Shown piece by piece: positions 17,196 to 27,539 of a stretch of 64,000 nucleotides of DNA; within the stretch, counting starts at the first letter, position 1, and every line of letters starts with the position of its first letter. A program made the translations under genes and the position numbers. The notes below the pieces were generated by a model. The model was not told the DNA's origin. It was given only the letters and a program-made list of their open reading frames with translations, and ran no database searches. The DNA lies in NCBI RefSeq assembly GCF_028583545.1, contig NZ_CP087106.1, positions 2,641,001-2,705,000 on the forward strand. Direction: 5' to 3'. The stretch is from Methylobacterium sp. NMS14P. Lineage in GTDB: Bacteria; Pseudomonadota; Alphaproteobacteria; Rhizobiales; Beijerinckiaceae.

Positions 17196-18085
17196 CGGAC
17201 GAGCTCACCGAAACTCAGGCCCGCATGGGCCGCCATCTCCGGCACAAGGCTCGTCTGGGTCATGCCGGGTTGCGTGTTGACCTCCAGCACCACGAGCAGA
17301 CCGGTTCCACCCGGTGTGTCGTCGTAGCGAAGGTCGGCACGGCTGACGCCCCGACAGCCCAGTGCTTGATGCGCCGTTAACGACAGTTCTTGGACACGCT
17401 GGTAAACATTTGGTTTAAGTTCGGCCGGGAGCACGTGAACCGACCCCCCCGGGGCGTACTTGGCGTCGTAATCGTACCAGTCCCCCGTGGCGGCCTTCAC
17501 CTCGATGACCCCGAGGGCCTTGTCGCCCATCACGCCGCAGGTGAGTTCGCGGCCAGCAATGTAAGGTTCTGCAAGGACTTGCTCGCCGAACGTCCATTCC
17601 TCGGAGGCGAGGATCTGGGGCGGGTGCGAGCGGCCGTCGCGCACGATGATGACACCCACCGATGAGCCTTCCGCGATCGGTTTCACGACGTAGGGTGGCG
17701 GCAGGGGGTGTGTCCTGGCGGCCTCACGACGGTTAACGATCCGGCCCTCGGGCACGTCGACGCCGGCGGCGCGCATGACGGTCTTGGCCCGCTCCTTGTT
17801 CATGGCCAGCGCCGAGGCGAGGACGCCGGAATGGGTGTAGGGGATCTTGAGGATCTCCAGCAGGCCCTGGATGGTGCCGTCCTCGCCGTCCGGTCCGTGG
17901 AGCGCGTTGAAGGCCACGTCCGGCCTGAGCGCGGTCAGCACGGAGGCGATGTCGGGGCCGACATCGACCCGGGTGACCCGGTAGCCCTCCCCTTCGAGCG
18001 CGTCGGCGCAGGCCTTGCCGGAACTGAGGGAGACCTCGCGCTCGGCGGAGGTGCCGCCCAGCAGGACGGCGACGTGCTTGGACAT
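17162..18085 (-). CDS. ddl: D-alanine--D-alanine ligase
   Basis: 307-aa ATP-grasp enzyme joining two D-Ala for the peptidoglycan stem peptide. N-terminal VAVLLGGTSAEREVSLSSG, nucleotide-binding PYVVKPIAEGSSVGV, and the metal/substrate end VVLEVNTQPGMTQTSLVPE with the catalytic Arg region SRADLRYDD. Between about 17370 and 17740 codon use drifts from the genome norm: AAA, AAT, GTT, CCT, ATT, GCT and even TTA codons occur close together. The protein itself looks intact. Confidence 0.96.
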   Translation of the reverse strand: MSKHVAVLLGGTSAEREVSLSSGKACADALEGEGYRVTRVDVGPDIASVLTALRPDVAFNALHGPDGEDGTIQGLLEILKIPYTHSGVLASALAMNKERAKTVMRAAGVDVPEGRIVNRREAARTHPLPPPYVVKPIAEGSSVGVIIVRDGRSHPPQILASEEWTFGEQVLAEPYIAGRELTCGVMGDKALGVIEVKAATGDWYDYDAKYAPGGSVHVLPAELKPNVYQRVQELSLTAHQALGCRGVSRADLRYDDTPGGTGLLVVLEVNTQPGMTQTSLVPEMAAHAGLSFGELVRWMVEDASLNR

Positions 18086-18196
18086 CAGGGCACCTCGAAT
18101 AGGTCGGCTTCAATCAGGATCTGGACGCACCCGAACGGTCGCGGTGGCGGCCGAGCGTCGTATCTCGGCCGCACCGGCGCGTCCGGAACACAGTTC

Positions 18197-19123
18197 TTAC
18201 GTCGCGCCGGTGGGCCGGCCGATGCGCCGGATCTCCCAGCGCAGTTCGACCCCGCTGGTGTCCCGGACGCGGCGGCGAACCTCCTCGCCGAGACCCTCGA
18301 TGTCGGCCGCGGTCGCGCTGCCGGTGTTGATCAGGAAGTTGCAGTGCATCTCGCTGACCTGGGCCCCGCCCCGCCTCAGCCCCCGGCAGCCGGCGGCGTC
18401 GACGAGCTGCCACGCCTTGCCGCCGTCCGGGTTGGCGAAGGTCGAACCGCCGGTCCGCTCGCGGATCGGCTGCGCGGCCTCGCGGGCGGCGGTGACCCGC
18501 TCCATCTCGGCCTCGATGGCGACCCGGTCGCCGGCCCGGCCGCGGAAGACAGCGCGCGTGAAGATCACGTCCTCCGGGGCGTCCGAGTGCCGGTAGGAGA
18601 AGCCCATGTCGGCGTGGCCGAAGGTGCGCAACGCGCCCCCGCGGTCGATGCCGCGGGCTTCCACCAGCACGTCGGTGGTTTCGCCGCCGTGCGCGCCCGC
18701 GTTCATGCGGAGCGCGCCGCCGATCGAGCCGGGGATGCCGCGATAGAAGGCGAGCCCGTCGAGCCCGGCCTCGGCGGCCGCCTTGGCGAGGCGCATGTCC
18801 GGGACCGCGGTGCCGACGGTCAGTGTGTCGCCGTCGATCGCGACGCTGCCGAAGGCCTTGCCGCCGAGGCGGACCACGACGCCCGGAACGCCGCCGTCCC
18901 GCACGATCAGGTTCGAGCCGAGCCCGATCACCGTGACCGGCACGTCCGGATCGAGGGACGCGAGCAGGCGGGCGAGATCCTCCTCGTCGGCCGGGGTGAA
19001 CAGGACCTCGGCCGGTCCGCCGACCCGGAACCAGGTGAGGTCGGCGAGCGGCTGGTCGGCGAGCAGGCGCCCGCGGAGGTCGGGCGCGGCGGCCCGGATG
19101 CGATCGTGCAGAGAGGCGGTCAT
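18197..19123 (-). CDS. murB: MurB, UDP-N-acetylenolpyruvoylglucosamine reductase
   Basis: 308-aa FAD enzyme that makes UDP-MurNAc. FAD-binding part [20 protein letters not shown] and [22 protein letters not shown]-terminal domain with the catalytic Ser segment [10 protein letters not shown] and the HCNFLINTG motif. The ATG at 19123 (MTASLHDR) is chosen because GAGGGGAGA lies upstream; an in-frame start 21 codons earlier falls in repeat-like sequence. Lies between murC (199 bp upstream) and ddl. Confidence 0.96.
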   Translation of the reverse strand: MTASLHDRIRAAAPDLRGRLLADQPLADLTWFRVGGPAEVLFTPADEEDLARLLASLDPDVPVTVIGLGSNLIVRDGGVPGVVVRLGGKAFGSVAIDGDTLTVGTAVPDMRLAKAAAEAGLDGLAFYRGIPGSIGGALRMNAGAHGGETTDVLVEARGIDRGGALRTFGHADMGFSYRHSDAPEDVIFTRAVFRGRAGDRVAIEAEMERVTAAREAAQPIRERTGGSTFANPDGGKAWQLVDAAGCRGLRRGGAQVSEMHCNFLINTGSATAADIEGLGEEVRRRVRDTSGVELRWEIRRIGRPTGAT

Positions 19124-19130
19124 CTGTGTG

Positions 19131-19160
19131 TCTCCCCTCGCCCCGCCCGCGGGGAGAGGG
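19131..19160. repeat. Short GC palindrome between murC and murB
   Basis: ctcccctcgccccg and cgcggggagag form an imperfect inverted repeat right upstream of the murB start. It resembles the CTCTCCC-GGGAGAG palindromes seen near 42.8 and 52.5 kb, but is more diverged. Confidence 0.35.
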
Positions 19161-19322
19161 ATGCGGCGATCCTGGTGTCGTCGCATCGGGGTTGCGGCGG
19201 ACGCTGCGAGGCCGGGGTCCGGAGAGTCGCCACCGGGTTCATCCTCAGAGCGCAGCCCAGTGTGGACGGTCGACGGCGCCGCCGACCCGACACGCCTCCC
19301 GGGGCGGGCTCACGCACCGCGC

Positions 19323-20729
19323 CTACCGTCCCCGCGCGGCGAGTTCGTCCGGCAGGGCGTAGGCCCACTGGGTGATCGTGCCGGCGCCGAGGCAGACCAC
19401 GTAGTCGCCGGGCTTGGCGAGGTCCGCGATGATCCCGGCGAGTTCCTCCGGCCGCTCCAGCGCCCGGGCGTCGCGGTGGCCGCGGGAGCGGAGGCCAGCC
19501 ACGAGGCTGTCGCGGTCGAAGCCCTCGATCGGCTGCTCGCCGGCCGCGTAGACCGGCGCGACGATGACCGTGTCGGCATCGTTGAAGCAGGTGCAGAAAT
19601 CGTCGAACAGCGACTGCAGCCGGGTGTAGCGGTGCGGCTGCACGATGGCGATGACACCGTGCTCGGTCGAGGCGCGGGCGGCCTTGAGCACCGCCTTGAT
19701 CTCCACCGGATGGTGCCCGTAATCGTCGAAGATCGTCGCGCCGTTCCACTCGCCGGTGCGGGTGAAGCGCCGCTTCACGCCGCCGAACCCGGCGAGCGCC
19801 TGGCGGATCGCGTCCGGCTTCACGCCGAGCTCGTGCGCGACGGCGAGCGCCGCGGTGGCGTTCAGCGCGTTGTGCTTGCCGGGCATCGGCAGGACGAGAT
19901 CCTCCATCTCCATCCGGTAACCGGGGCGACGGTCGCGGATCATCACCCGGAAGCGGCTCTGGCCGCCGCGCAGGTCCACGTCGATGAGGCGCACGTCGGC
20001 CTGCGGGTTCTCACCGTAGGTGATGATCCGCCGGTCCTCGATATGGCCGACGAGGTCCTGCACCACGGGGTGATCGATGCACATCACGGCGAACCCGTAG
20101 AACGGGATGTTGTCGATGAAGCGCCGGAACGCGTCCTTGATCGCGTCGAACGAGCCGAAATGGTCGAGATGCTCGGGGTCGATGTTGGTGACGATCGCGA
20201 CATCGGCCGGCAGCTTCAGGAAGGTGCCGTCCGACTCGTCGGCCTCCACCACCATCCACTCGCCCGCGCCCATGCGGGCATTGGTGCCGTAGGCGTTGAT
20301 GATGCCGCCGTTGATCACGGTCGGGTCGAGGTTGCCGGCGTCGAGCAGTGTGGCGACGAGCGACGTGGTCGTGGTCTTGCCGTGCGTGCCCGCGATGGCC
20401 ACGCAGGACTTGAAGCGCATCAGCTCGGCCAGCATCTCGGCCCGGCGCACGACGGGCAGCCGGCGCTCCCGGGCGGCTTGCAGTTCAGGGTTGTCACGCT
20501 GGATCGCCGTCGAGACCACGACCAGCGCGGCCTCTGCGACGTTGTCGGCGTTGTGGCCCACGAAGGTGCGCATGCCCTTCTCGGCGAGGCGGCGGACATT
20601 GGCGTTGTCGGAGGCGTCCGACCCCTGCACCGTGTAGCCGAGATTGTGCATCACCTCGGCGATGCCGGACATGCCGATGCCGCCGATGCCGATGAAGTGG
20701 ATGGGGCCGAGCTTGTCGGGCAGCTTCAT
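19323..20729 (-). CDS. murC: MurC, UDP-N-acetylmuramate--L-alanine ligase
   Basis: 468-aa Mur ligase adding L-Ala to UDP-MurNAc. N-terminal Rossmann part ([20 protein letters not shown]), ATP loop [17 protein letters not shown] near residue 115, central domain ([21 protein letters not shown]) and C-terminal ligase domain ([21 protein letters not shown]). Complete, and followed in transcription by murB. Start ATG 20729. Confidence 0.97.
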   Translation of the reverse strand: MKLPDKLGPIHFIGIGGIGMSGIAEVMHNLGYTVQGSDASDNANVRRLAEKGMRTFVGHNADNVAEAALVVVSTAIQRDNPELQAARERRLPVVRRAEMLAELMRFKSCVAIAGTHGKTTTTSLVATLLDAGNLDPTVINGGIINAYGTNARMGAGEWMVVEADESDGTFLKLPADVAIVTNIDPEHLDHFGSFDAIKDAFRRFIDNIPFYGFAVMCIDHPVVQDLVGHIEDRRIITYGENPQADVRLIDVDLRGGQSRFRVMIRDRRPGYRMEMEDLVLPMPGKHNALNATAALAVAHELGVKPDAIRQALAGFGGVKRRFTRTGEWNGATIFDDYGHHPVEIKAVLKAARASTEHGVIAIVQPHRYTRLQSLFDDFCTCFNDADTVIVAPVYAAGEQPIEGFDRDSLVAGLRSRGHRDARALERPEELAGIIADLAKPGDYVVCLGAGTITQWAYALPDELAARGR

Positions 20730-20779
20730 GGGTCGAACCGTCTGGTGGCGGGCCCGCCGGTGCGGAATCCCTCAAGGAA

Positions 20780-21889
20780 TCAGGTGCGGGCGGCCGTCTC
20801 GATGACGACCTCGGCCAGCCGCTCGGCGGCGTCGTGGATGCCCGCGCTTCTGGCCGCATCGGCCGCCGCGGTCAATTTTGCCGGCGTCTCGAAGCAGGCG
20901 GTGAGCTCCGCGGCGAGGCGTTCCGGCGTGAAATCCGCCTGCTTCATCGCCAGCGCCGCGCCGATCGCGTCGAGGGTCGCGGCGTTGGCGGCCTGGTCCT
21001 GGTCGAGGGAGCCGGGCAGCGGCACGAGGATCGCCGGGCGGCCGATCGCCGCGAGTTCCGAGACCGTCGAGGCACCCGAGCGCGAGACCACGAGGTGGCT
21101 CGCGGCCATCCGCGCCGGAAGGTCCTTGAAGAACGGCGCCGCCTCGATCCCGGCGAGCCCCATGGCGAGGTAGCGGTTCTGCACCGCCGTCAGGTCCTCG
21201 GGGCGGACCTGCTGGACGAGGTGCAGCCGGGCGCGCAGCGCGTCGGGCAAGCGGGCGATCGCCTCCGGCACGACCTCGCCCATCACGCGGGCGCCCTGGC
21301 TCCCGCCGAACACCAGGAGCCGCAGGGCGTCGCCCTCGCCGAAAGCGGGATACGGGATTTTGACCGCCTCGATCACCGCGGGGCGGAGCGGGTTGCCGGT
21401 GTGGATCCGCGGGGCGCGGGCCTTGTCGGGCACGCCGCGCACGACCTTGAAGCCGGTGGCGATGGTGCGGGCGCCCCGCGCCAGGAAGGCGTTGGCCCGG
21501 CCCATCACGGCGTTCTGCTCGTGCAGGATCGTCGGCACGCGTAGGATCTGGCCGGCGAGCACCGGTGGAACGGTCGGGTAGCCGCCGAAACCCACGATGG
21601 CGGCCGGGTTGATCCGGCGGATCTCCCTGGCGGCCACGCCGAAGCCCCGGCCGAGCGTGAGCACCGCGCCGGCCCGCTTCAGCGGCGAGCGGCCCGACGG
21701 CGTCGCCGAGGCGATGGTGACGACCTCCGAGGCCGGGAACTCGGACGCGATGGAATCGACCCGGGCGTCGGTGGCGAGCGCCACCCGGATGCCGCGGGCC
21801 CGCAGCGCGTGGGCGAGGCTCTCGGCCGGGAACAGGTGTCCGCCGGTGCCGCCCGCGCAGAGCAGGATCGTGGGCGTGAAGACGGTCAC
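20780..21889 (-). CDS. murG: MurG, undecaprenyl-PP-MurNAc-pentapeptide GlcNAc transferase
   Basis: 369-aa glycosyltransferase (GT28) that turns lipid I into lipid II at the inner face of the membrane. Start is GTG at 21889, overlapping the ftsW stop as GTGA, so translation is coupled. Motifs: LCAGGTGGHLFPAESLA at the N-terminus, VGFGGYPTVPP, LHEQNAVMGRAN, LVFGGSQGARVM and the UDP-GlcNAc site SRSGASTVSELAAIGRPAIL. Upstream the same frame stays open through the ftsW region, but that part has no family features. Confidence 0.97.
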   Translation of the reverse strand: MTVFTPTILLCAGGTGGHLFPAESLAHALRARGIRVALATDARVDSIASEFPASEVVTIASATPSGRSPLKRAGAVLTLGRGFGVAAREIRRINPAAIVGFGGYPTVPPVLAGQILRVPTILHEQNAVMGRANAFLARGARTIATGFKVVRGVPDKARAPRIHTGNPLRPAVIEAVKIPYPAFGEGDALRLLVFGGSQGARVMGEVVPEAIARLPDALRARLHLVQQVRPEDLTAVQNRYLAMGLAGIEAAPFFKDLPARMAASHLVVSRSGASTVSELAAIGRPAILVPLPGSLDQDQAANAATLDAIGAALAMKQADFTPERLAAELTACFETPAKLTAAADAARSAGIHDAAERLAEVVIETAART

Positions 21890-23052
21890 CGCATCACCCC
21901 GGCGACGGTGGCGGGCGCGGTGCCGGGGGGCTTCTGGCTGAGCATGACGGTGCGGGGCCGCTTGCGGGTCAGTGCGACCAGGAAGCCGGTGCCGAGCGCC
22001 AGCGAGATCAGCGAGGAGCCGCCGTAGGAGACGAACGGGAGCGTCATGCCCTTGGCGGGCATCAGCTGGGTGTTCACCGCCATGTTGATGCAGGCCTGGA
22101 GGCCGAACAGCGTGGTCAGGCCGGTGATCGCCAGCCGCGAGAAGGTGTCGTCGGTGCGCCGCGCCAGCTTGAGGCCGCGCAGCACGATGAAGGCGAACAG
22201 CGCCACGAGGCAGAGGCAGACGATCACGCCGAACTCCTCGCCGGTGACCGAGAAGATGAAGTCGGTATGCGCGTCCGGCAGGTGGCGCTTGGCCACGCCC
22301 TCCCCCGGCCCGGTGCCGAACCAGCCGCCCGAGCGGAACGATTCGCGCGACCAGAAGTCCTGGAAGCCGCCGCCGGAATCCCGGTCGAGGAACTTGTTGA
22401 AGCGCTCGCGGACGTGGTGGAAGAACAGGTAGGCAGCGAACACACCTCCGAGGCCCAGCACGCCGAGGACGGCCACCCAGATCAGGTGGAGGCCGGCCAC
22501 GAAGAACAGCGCGCACCACACCATGGTAATCAGCATGGTCTGGCCGAAATCGGGCTGGAGCAGCAGCGGCACGATGGTGATCGGCAGGAGCAGCAGCGCC
22601 AGGATGCCGCCCGGCATGTCGCGGCGCTGGGCGCCCTCCGAGAAGGCCCAGGCGGCGACGACCACGAAGGCCGGCTTCACGAACTCCGAGGGCTGCAGGC
22701 CGAAGGAGCCGAACTGGATCCAGCGATGCGCGCCCTTGATCTCGGGCCCGAACTTGCCGGCGAGCAGGCACAGGACGACGCCGCAGACCCAGGTGACCAG
22801 CGCGAGCCGCCGGATGCCGCGCAGCGACAGGAACGAGACCGCGCAGATCAGCAGGATGGTCGGCGCGAGGTACATCGCCTGCCGGTTGAGGAAGTAGAAG
22901 GTCGGCAGGCCGATCCGCTCGGCCACCGGCGGGCCGCCGCCCATCAGGAAGACGAGGCCCGCGACCATCAGGGCGAACAGGGCCGCGAGCAGCCCGCGAT
23001 CGACCGTCCACCACCAGTCCGTCAGGGGGGTGCGTTCCGCGCGTGACATCAT
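21886..23052 (-). CDS. ftsW: FtsW, septal peptidoglycan polymerase (SEDS)
   Basis: Multi-pass membrane glycosyltransferase of the SEDS family, partner of FtsI in septal wall synthesis. About ten hydrophobic segments; SEDS motifs include LQPDFGQTMLI, TGEEFGVIVCLCLV and the end PFVSYGGSSLISLALGTGFL. The window has a TTG at 23061 and ATGs at 23052 and 23049; the ATG at 23052 fits the GGAG upstream best (388 aa). It overlaps murG by four bases. Its upstream neighbour is the oppositely oriented chemoreceptor gene, so its promoter must lie in 23053-23317 or further in. Confidence 0.95.
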   Translation of the reverse strand: MMSRAERTPLTDWWWTVDRGLLAALFALMVAGLVFLMGGGPPVAERIGLPTFYFLNRQAMYLAPTILLICAVSFLSLRGIRRLALVTWVCGVVLCLLAGKFGPEIKGAHRWIQFGSFGLQPSEFVKPAFVVVAAWAFSEGAQRRDMPGGILALLLLPITIVPLLLQPDFGQTMLITMVWCALFFVAGLHLIWVAVLGVLGLGGVFAAYLFFHHVRERFNKFLDRDSGGGFQDFWSRESFRSGGWFGTGPGEGVAKRHLPDAHTDFIFSVTGEEFGVIVCLCLVALFAFIVLRGLKLARRTDDTFSRLAITGLTTLFGLQACINMAVNTQLMPAKGMTLPFVSYGGSSLISLALGTGFLVALTRKRPRTVMLSQKPPGTAPATVAGVMR

Positions 23053-23317
23053 GCCGGGCAACGACTCCAGGCCGCGCGGATGCCGATCCGCGCGGGTCGG
23101 CCGGGATCCTCGGCAGGAATGGTAAACGGAGCCTTATGGCCGACGCGTCGGCGCGCGCCGGGCGCGCGACCCGCAGCCGCTGAAATGCTGTATTAAGCAG
23201 GCGCAATACTAGTAAAAAGATACTCTATGTTAATCTTCCCATTGCAACTTCCGGATGTATCCCCCCGGCGGGTCGCGGTGCACCGCGCCCGATCCGCCCA
23301 GCGGAAGCCGGCACGCC

Positions 23318-24793
23318 ATGTTTTCTGCCCTGAACGTCCGTGAAGCGCATGCCAAGCTCGCGGCCCTCGACCGGGTTCAGGGCGTGATCGAGTTCGATCT
23401 GGCGGGACGGATCCTGTCGGCGAACCGGAATTTCCTCGACGTGGTCGGGTACACGCTGCCGGAGATCGTCGGCCAGCACCACAGCATGTTCATGGAACCG
23501 GCCCAGCGCGATGCCCCGGACTACCGGGCGTTCTGGGAGCGCCTGCGCTCCGGCGCGTTCGAGTCCGGCCAGTTCCAGCGGGTCGGCCGGGGCGGCCGAT
23601 CGATCTGGATCCAGGCGTCCTACAACCCGATGCTCGACGTCCGCGGCCGGCCCTACAAGGTGGTGAAGTTCGCCACCGACATCACGCAGCAGCGGACCGA
23701 GGAGGCCGACCGCGCCGGGCAGATCGCCGCGATCGACAAGGTGCAGGCCGTGATCGCCTTCGACCTCGACGGCACGGTGATCGCGGTGAACGACAATTTC
23801 CTCGCCGCGATGGGCTACAGCCGCGCCGAGGTGATCGGGCAGCATCACAGCCTGTTCGTGGAGCCCGCCTACCGCGAGAGCGAGGCCTACCGGGCCTTCT
23901 GGGCGGCCCTGCGGAACGGCACCTATCAGGCGGCCCAGTTCCGGCGGATCGGCAAGGACGGGCGCGAGGTCTGGATCCAGGCCTCCTACAACCCGATCCT
24001 CGATGCCGCCGGCCGCCCCTACAAGGTGGTGAAGTTCGCCACCGACATCAGCGATCAGGTCCGGCTGTTCGCCAATCTGCGGACCCTGATCGATCAGAAT
24101 TTCGGCGAGATCGAGCAGGCGGTGACGCACTCGACCCGGGCGGCCTCGCTGGCCTCTTCGGCGGCGGACTCGACCTCCGGGAACGTCCAGACCGTCGCGG
24201 CGGCGGCCGAGGAGCTGGCGGCCTCGGTGGCCGAGATGTCCCAGAGCATCGTGCGCTCCCAGAGCGCCACCGATACCGCCTACGCCTGCGTCCAGGACGC
24301 GGACGGCCACACGAAGCGCCTCGCCGAGACCGCGACCGCCATGACCGGCATCGTCGGCCTGATCCAGGACATCGCCGGCCAGATCAACCTGCTGGCGCTG
24401 AACGCCACCATCGAGGCCGCCCGCGCAGGCGCGGCGGGTCGCGGCTTCGCGGTCGTCGCCTCGGAGGTGAAGGCGCTGGCCGACCAGGCGGCGCGCGCCA
24501 CCGGTCAGATCAACGGTGAGATCGCCAGCGTGCAGCGCGTCTCGCAGGAGGTCGTGCAGGCGCTCGGCTCGATCGGGGCCTCGGTCTCGGTGATGCGCGA
24601 GACCGTGGTGGCCACCGCGGCCGCCATCGAGGAGCAGAGCGCCGTGACCCGGGATCTGGCCGAGAGCATGCAGAGCGCCGCGGGGGCCGTCACGGCGATC
24701 ACCGGCAATATCGGGGCGATCGTCCAGTCGGTGGCCAACGTCTCGCAGGCGGTCGACACCACCCGCGACGCCGCCAAGGTCCTGGCGCGATGA
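23318..24793 (+). CDS. Soluble chemoreceptor with two PAS domains
   Basis: 491-aa methyl-accepting chemotaxis-type protein without membrane segment. Two near-duplicate PAS domains (about residues 12-120 and 134-243; shared motif [13 protein letters not shown] ends each) are followed by a cytoplasmic MCP signalling domain with the conserved hairpin tip [15 protein letters not shown] and [16 protein letters not shown]. The layout resembles BdlA-type receptors; a cofactor such as haem or FAD is possible but cannot be seen. Start ATG 23318 (GGAAG upstream). It sits in reverse orientation inside the dcw cluster, between ftsW and murD, ending 13 bp from the murD stop. Confidence 0.9.
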   Translation: MFSALNVREAHAKLAALDRVQGVIEFDLAGRILSANRNFLDVVGYTLPEIVGQHHSMFMEPAQRDAPDYRAFWERLRSGAFESGQFQRVGRGGRSIWIQASYNPMLDVRGRPYKVVKFATDITQQRTEEADRAGQIAAIDKVQAVIAFDLDGTVIAVNDNFLAAMGYSRAEVIGQHHSLFVEPAYRESEAYRAFWAALRNGTYQAAQFRRIGKDGREVWIQASYNPILDAAGRPYKVVKFATDISDQVRLFANLRTLIDQNFGEIEQAVTHSTRAASLASSAADSTSGNVQTVAAAAEELAASVAEMSQSIVRSQSATDTAYACVQDADGHTKRLAETATAMTGIVGLIQDIAGQINLLALNATIEAARAGAAGRGFAVVASEVKALADQAARATGQINGEIASVQRVSQEVVQALGSIGASVSVMRETVVATAAAIEEQSAVTRDLAESMQSAAGAVTAITGNIGAIVQSVANVSQAVDTTRDAAKVLAR

Positions 24794-24806
24794 AGGCTGC
24801 GCTGCC

Positions 24807-26171
24807 TCAGGGCAGCGCCTGCGCCAGCTCGCGGAAGCGGTTGCCGCGGATCTCGAAGTTCCGGAACTGGTCGTAGGACGCGCAGGCCGGCGACAGCAGC
24901 ACCACCGGCTCCGGTGCGCCCGAGGCGGCTGCGTTCTCGGCGGCCTTCGGGACGGCGTTCTCGAGGGTCTCGCAGCGGGTGTAGGGCACGGCGCCCTCCA
25001 GGGTCGCCGCGAAGGCGTCCGAGGCCGCGCCGATCAGGTAGGCGTGGGCGACCCGCTCGAAATACGGCACGAGCGGGAAGATGCCGCCCTCCTTGGCCTT
25101 GCCGCCGAGGATCCAGTGAATGTCGCGGAAGGCGGTCAGGGCCTTCTCGGTGGAATCCGCGTTCGTCGCTTTGGAATCGTTGACGAACAGCACGTGGCCG
25201 CGCCGCCCGACCTCCTCCATCCGATGCGGCAGGCCCGGGAACGAGGTCAGCCCGGCCTGGATCTGCTCCGGCGACAGCTCGAGGGCCCGCGCGACGGCCA
25301 CCGCGACCGCCGCGTTCTGCCAGTTGTGGGCCCCCCGGAGCGAGCCGATCCCGTTGACGTCGGCGAGGGCCGTGCCGTCCGGCTCGCGGACGATCCCGTC
25401 GCGCACGGTCAGCGCGTCGGTGCACAGCACGTCGCCGTGGGGCACGTGGACGCGCAAGAGGTCGGCGCCGCGGCGATCCGCGATGGCGCGGCTCGGGGCG
25501 TCGTCGACTCCGACCACCGCGAGGCCGGCGCCCCGGATCAGGCGCTCCTTGATGGCCGCGTACTGCTCCATCGTGCCGTGCCGGTCGAGATGGTCCGGCG
25601 TGATGTTCATCAGCACGCCGACGCTCGGGTCGAGGCTCGGCGTCAGGTCGATCTGGAACGACGACATCTCGATCACGTGGACGCGGCCGGCGGCCGGCGG
25701 CTCCAGCGACAGGATCGCGGTGCCGATGTTGCCGCCCATCTGGACGTCGCGGCCTCCCTGCGCGAGCACGTGGGCGATCAGCGCCGTGGTGGTCGACTTG
25801 CCGTTGGTCCCGGTGATCGCCACGAACGGCGCCTCCGGCGCCTGCGCCCGCCGCTCCCGGCAGAACAGCTCGATGTCGCCGATGATCTCGACGCCGGCGT
25901 CCCGGGCGAGCCGGACGCTCCAGTGCGGCTCGGGGTGGGTCAGCGGCACGCCGGGGCTCAGCACGAAGGCGGCGAAGTCGGACCAGTCGGCCTCGCGCAG
26001 GTCCCGCGTCTCGATGCCGGCCTCCCGCGCGCGGGCGAGGCTGTCGGCATTGTCGTCCCAGGCCTGCACGCCCGCGCCACCCGCCTTCAGCGCCAGCGCC
26101 GTGGCGAGCCCCGAGCCGCCGAGCCCGAACAGGGCGACGGTCTTGTCCTGGAAGACGGTGACGGGTGTCAT
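24807..26171 (-). CDS. murD: MurD, UDP-N-acetylmuramoyl-L-alanine--D-glutamate ligase
   Basis: 454-aa Mur ligase adding D-Glu. N-terminal [21 protein letters not shown] loop [18 protein letters not shown] near residue 117, [11 protein letters not shown] in the centre and [29 protein letters not shown] and [12 protein letters not shown] in the C-terminal domain. Start ATG 26171 ([10 protein letters not shown]); an earlier in-frame start adds 23 residues without homology. Convergent with the chemoreceptor gene. Confidence 0.96.
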   Translation of the reverse strand: MTPVTVFQDKTVALFGLGGSGLATALALKAGGAGVQAWDDNADSLARAREAGIETRDLREADWSDFAAFVLSPGVPLTHPEPHWSVRLARDAGVEIIGDIELFCRERRAQAPEAPFVAITGTNGKSTTTALIAHVLAQGGRDVQMGGNIGTAILSLEPPAAGRVHVIEMSSFQIDLTPSLDPSVGVLMNITPDHLDRHGTMEQYAAIKERLIRGAGLAVVGVDDAPSRAIADRRGADLLRVHVPHGDVLCTDALTVRDGIVREPDGTALADVNGIGSLRGAHNWQNAAVAVAVARALELSPEQIQAGLTSFPGLPHRMEEVGRRGHVLFVNDSKATNADSTEKALTAFRDIHWILGGKAKEGGIFPLVPYFERVAHAYLIGAASDAFAATLEGAVPYTRCETLENAVPKAAENAAASGAPEPVVLLSPACASYDQFRNFEIRGNRFRELAQALP

Positions 26172-26282
26172 GCGGAACTCTGAATGCGGCGGCCGGACCC
26201 AGCCGATCCGAATCGGACCCTGATCCCGAGCTTCCGGCATCGGCGACCCCGAAGGCGGGCTCCCGGGATCGCGCGGCCGGCC

Positions 26283-26335
26283 GGATGCCTCCTTCGAGGC
26301 TCCCCTCCGCGGCCGCGCCTCAGGACGAGGGCGAG
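26283..26335. repeat. Intergenic repeat between mraY and murD
   Basis: The stretch from gcctccttcgaggctcccc to gcgcctcaggacgaggg has the layout of the widespread rhizobial element that reads ccctca-cctgagg, a GC-rich middle, then cctcgaaggagg on the other strand. It lies in the 205-bp mraY-murD gap. Recognised by eye only. Confidence 0.4.
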
Positions 26336-26376
26336 GATCGGATCGACCTCTCAGGTCGCCCCTCTAGCACGATTTC

Positions 26377-27462
26377 TCAGCGCAGCTTCAGCGTCGCCAG
26401 GCCGGCCATCGCCAGGATCACCGCGATGATCCAGAACCGGATCACGACCTGCGGCTCCTTCCAGCCCTTCTGCTCGAAATGGTGGTGGATCGGCGCCATG
26501 CGGAACACGCGCTTGCCCGTGAGCTTGAACGACGCGACCTGGATGATCACCGACATCATCTCGAGCACGAACAGGCCGCCGACGATCGCCAGGACGATCT
26601 CGTGCTTCGTCGCCACCGCGATGGAGCCCAGCAGGCCGCCCAGCGCCAGGGAGCCGGTGTCGCCCATGAAGATCTGGGCCGGCGGCGCGTTGAACCAGAG
26701 GAAGCCGAGCCCGGCGCCGATCACCGCGCCGCAGACGACGGCGAGTTCGCCCGTGTCGCGAACGTAGTTCACCTGCAGGTAGCTGGCGGTGAACGAGTTG
26801 CCGACGAGGTAGGCGATGAAGCCGAAGGTGCCGCAGGCGATCATCACCGGCACGATCGCGAGGCCGTCGAGGCCGTCGGTCATGTTCACGGAATTGCCCG
26901 CGCCGACGATCACGAAGGCGCCGAACAGCGGGTAGAACCAGCCGAGATTGAGGAGCGCGTCCTTGAACACCGGGAAGGCGAGCTGGTTCTGGAGCGCGGC
27001 GGGCGAGTAGACCGCGATGGTCAGGCAGGCCGCCATGGCGATCACCGCCTCGAGGGCGAGCCGGAACTTGCCCGAGAACCCCTTGTGCGACTGCTTCGTG
27101 ACCTTGAGGTAATCGTCATAGAAGCCGATCGCGCCGAAGCCGAGGGTGACGGTCAGCGTCACCCAGACGTAGTGGTTGCGCGGGTTGGCCCAGAGCAGGA
27201 TCGCCACGACGGCGCCGGCCAGGATCATCAGGCCGCCCATGGTCGGCGTGCCGCGCTTGGTCAGCAGATGGGTCTGCGGCCCGTCCTCGCGGATCGGCTG
27301 GCCCTTGCCCTGGCGGATCCGCAGCAGCGAGATGATCCAGGGCCCGAACCAGAACACGAACAGGCCCGCCGTGAACAGCGCGCCGCCGGTGCGGAAGGTG
27401 ATGTAGCGGAACACGTTGAGCGGCGTGAAGCTGCTGCTCAGGTCCGAGAGAAGGTACAGCAT
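26377..27462 (-). CDS. mraY: MraY, phospho-N-acetylmuramoyl-pentapeptide transferase
   Basis: 361-aa integral membrane enzyme making lipid I. About ten hydrophobic helices; catalytic Asp motifs are FYDDYLKV and [10 protein letters not shown], and [12 protein letters not shown] plus the His cluster MAPIHHHFE are intact. Length matches the family. Start ATG 27462, 77 bp after the murF stop. Confidence 0.97.
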   Translation of the reverse strand: MLYLLSDLSSSFTPLNVFRYITFRTGGALFTAGLFVFWFGPWIISLLRIRQGKGQPIREDGPQTHLLTKRGTPTMGGLMILAGAVVAILLWANPRNHYVWVTLTVTLGFGAIGFYDDYLKVTKQSHKGFSGKFRLALEAVIAMAACLTIAVYSPAALQNQLAFPVFKDALLNLGWFYPLFGAFVIVGAGNSVNMTDGLDGLAIVPVMIACGTFGFIAYLVGNSFTASYLQVNYVRDTGELAVVCGAVIGAGLGFLWFNAPPAQIFMGDTGSLALGGLLGSIAVATKHEIVLAIVGGLFVLEMMSVIIQVASFKLTGKRVFRMAPIHHHFEQKGWKEPQVVIRFWIIAVILAMAGLATLKLR

Positions 27463-27539
27463 CCGGGCGCTCGGCCCCCTTGTTCAGGCGCGGGTTACGG
27501 GGGACGGCGCCAGTCGCGCCGTGCGCGCAGGCGTGTCGG

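Noticed and set aside
20780..23206. One 808-codon minus-strand frame spanning murG and ftsW
   Set aside because: Only the C-terminal part is MurG; the rest is a shadow frame of ftsW. MurG starts at GTG 21889.
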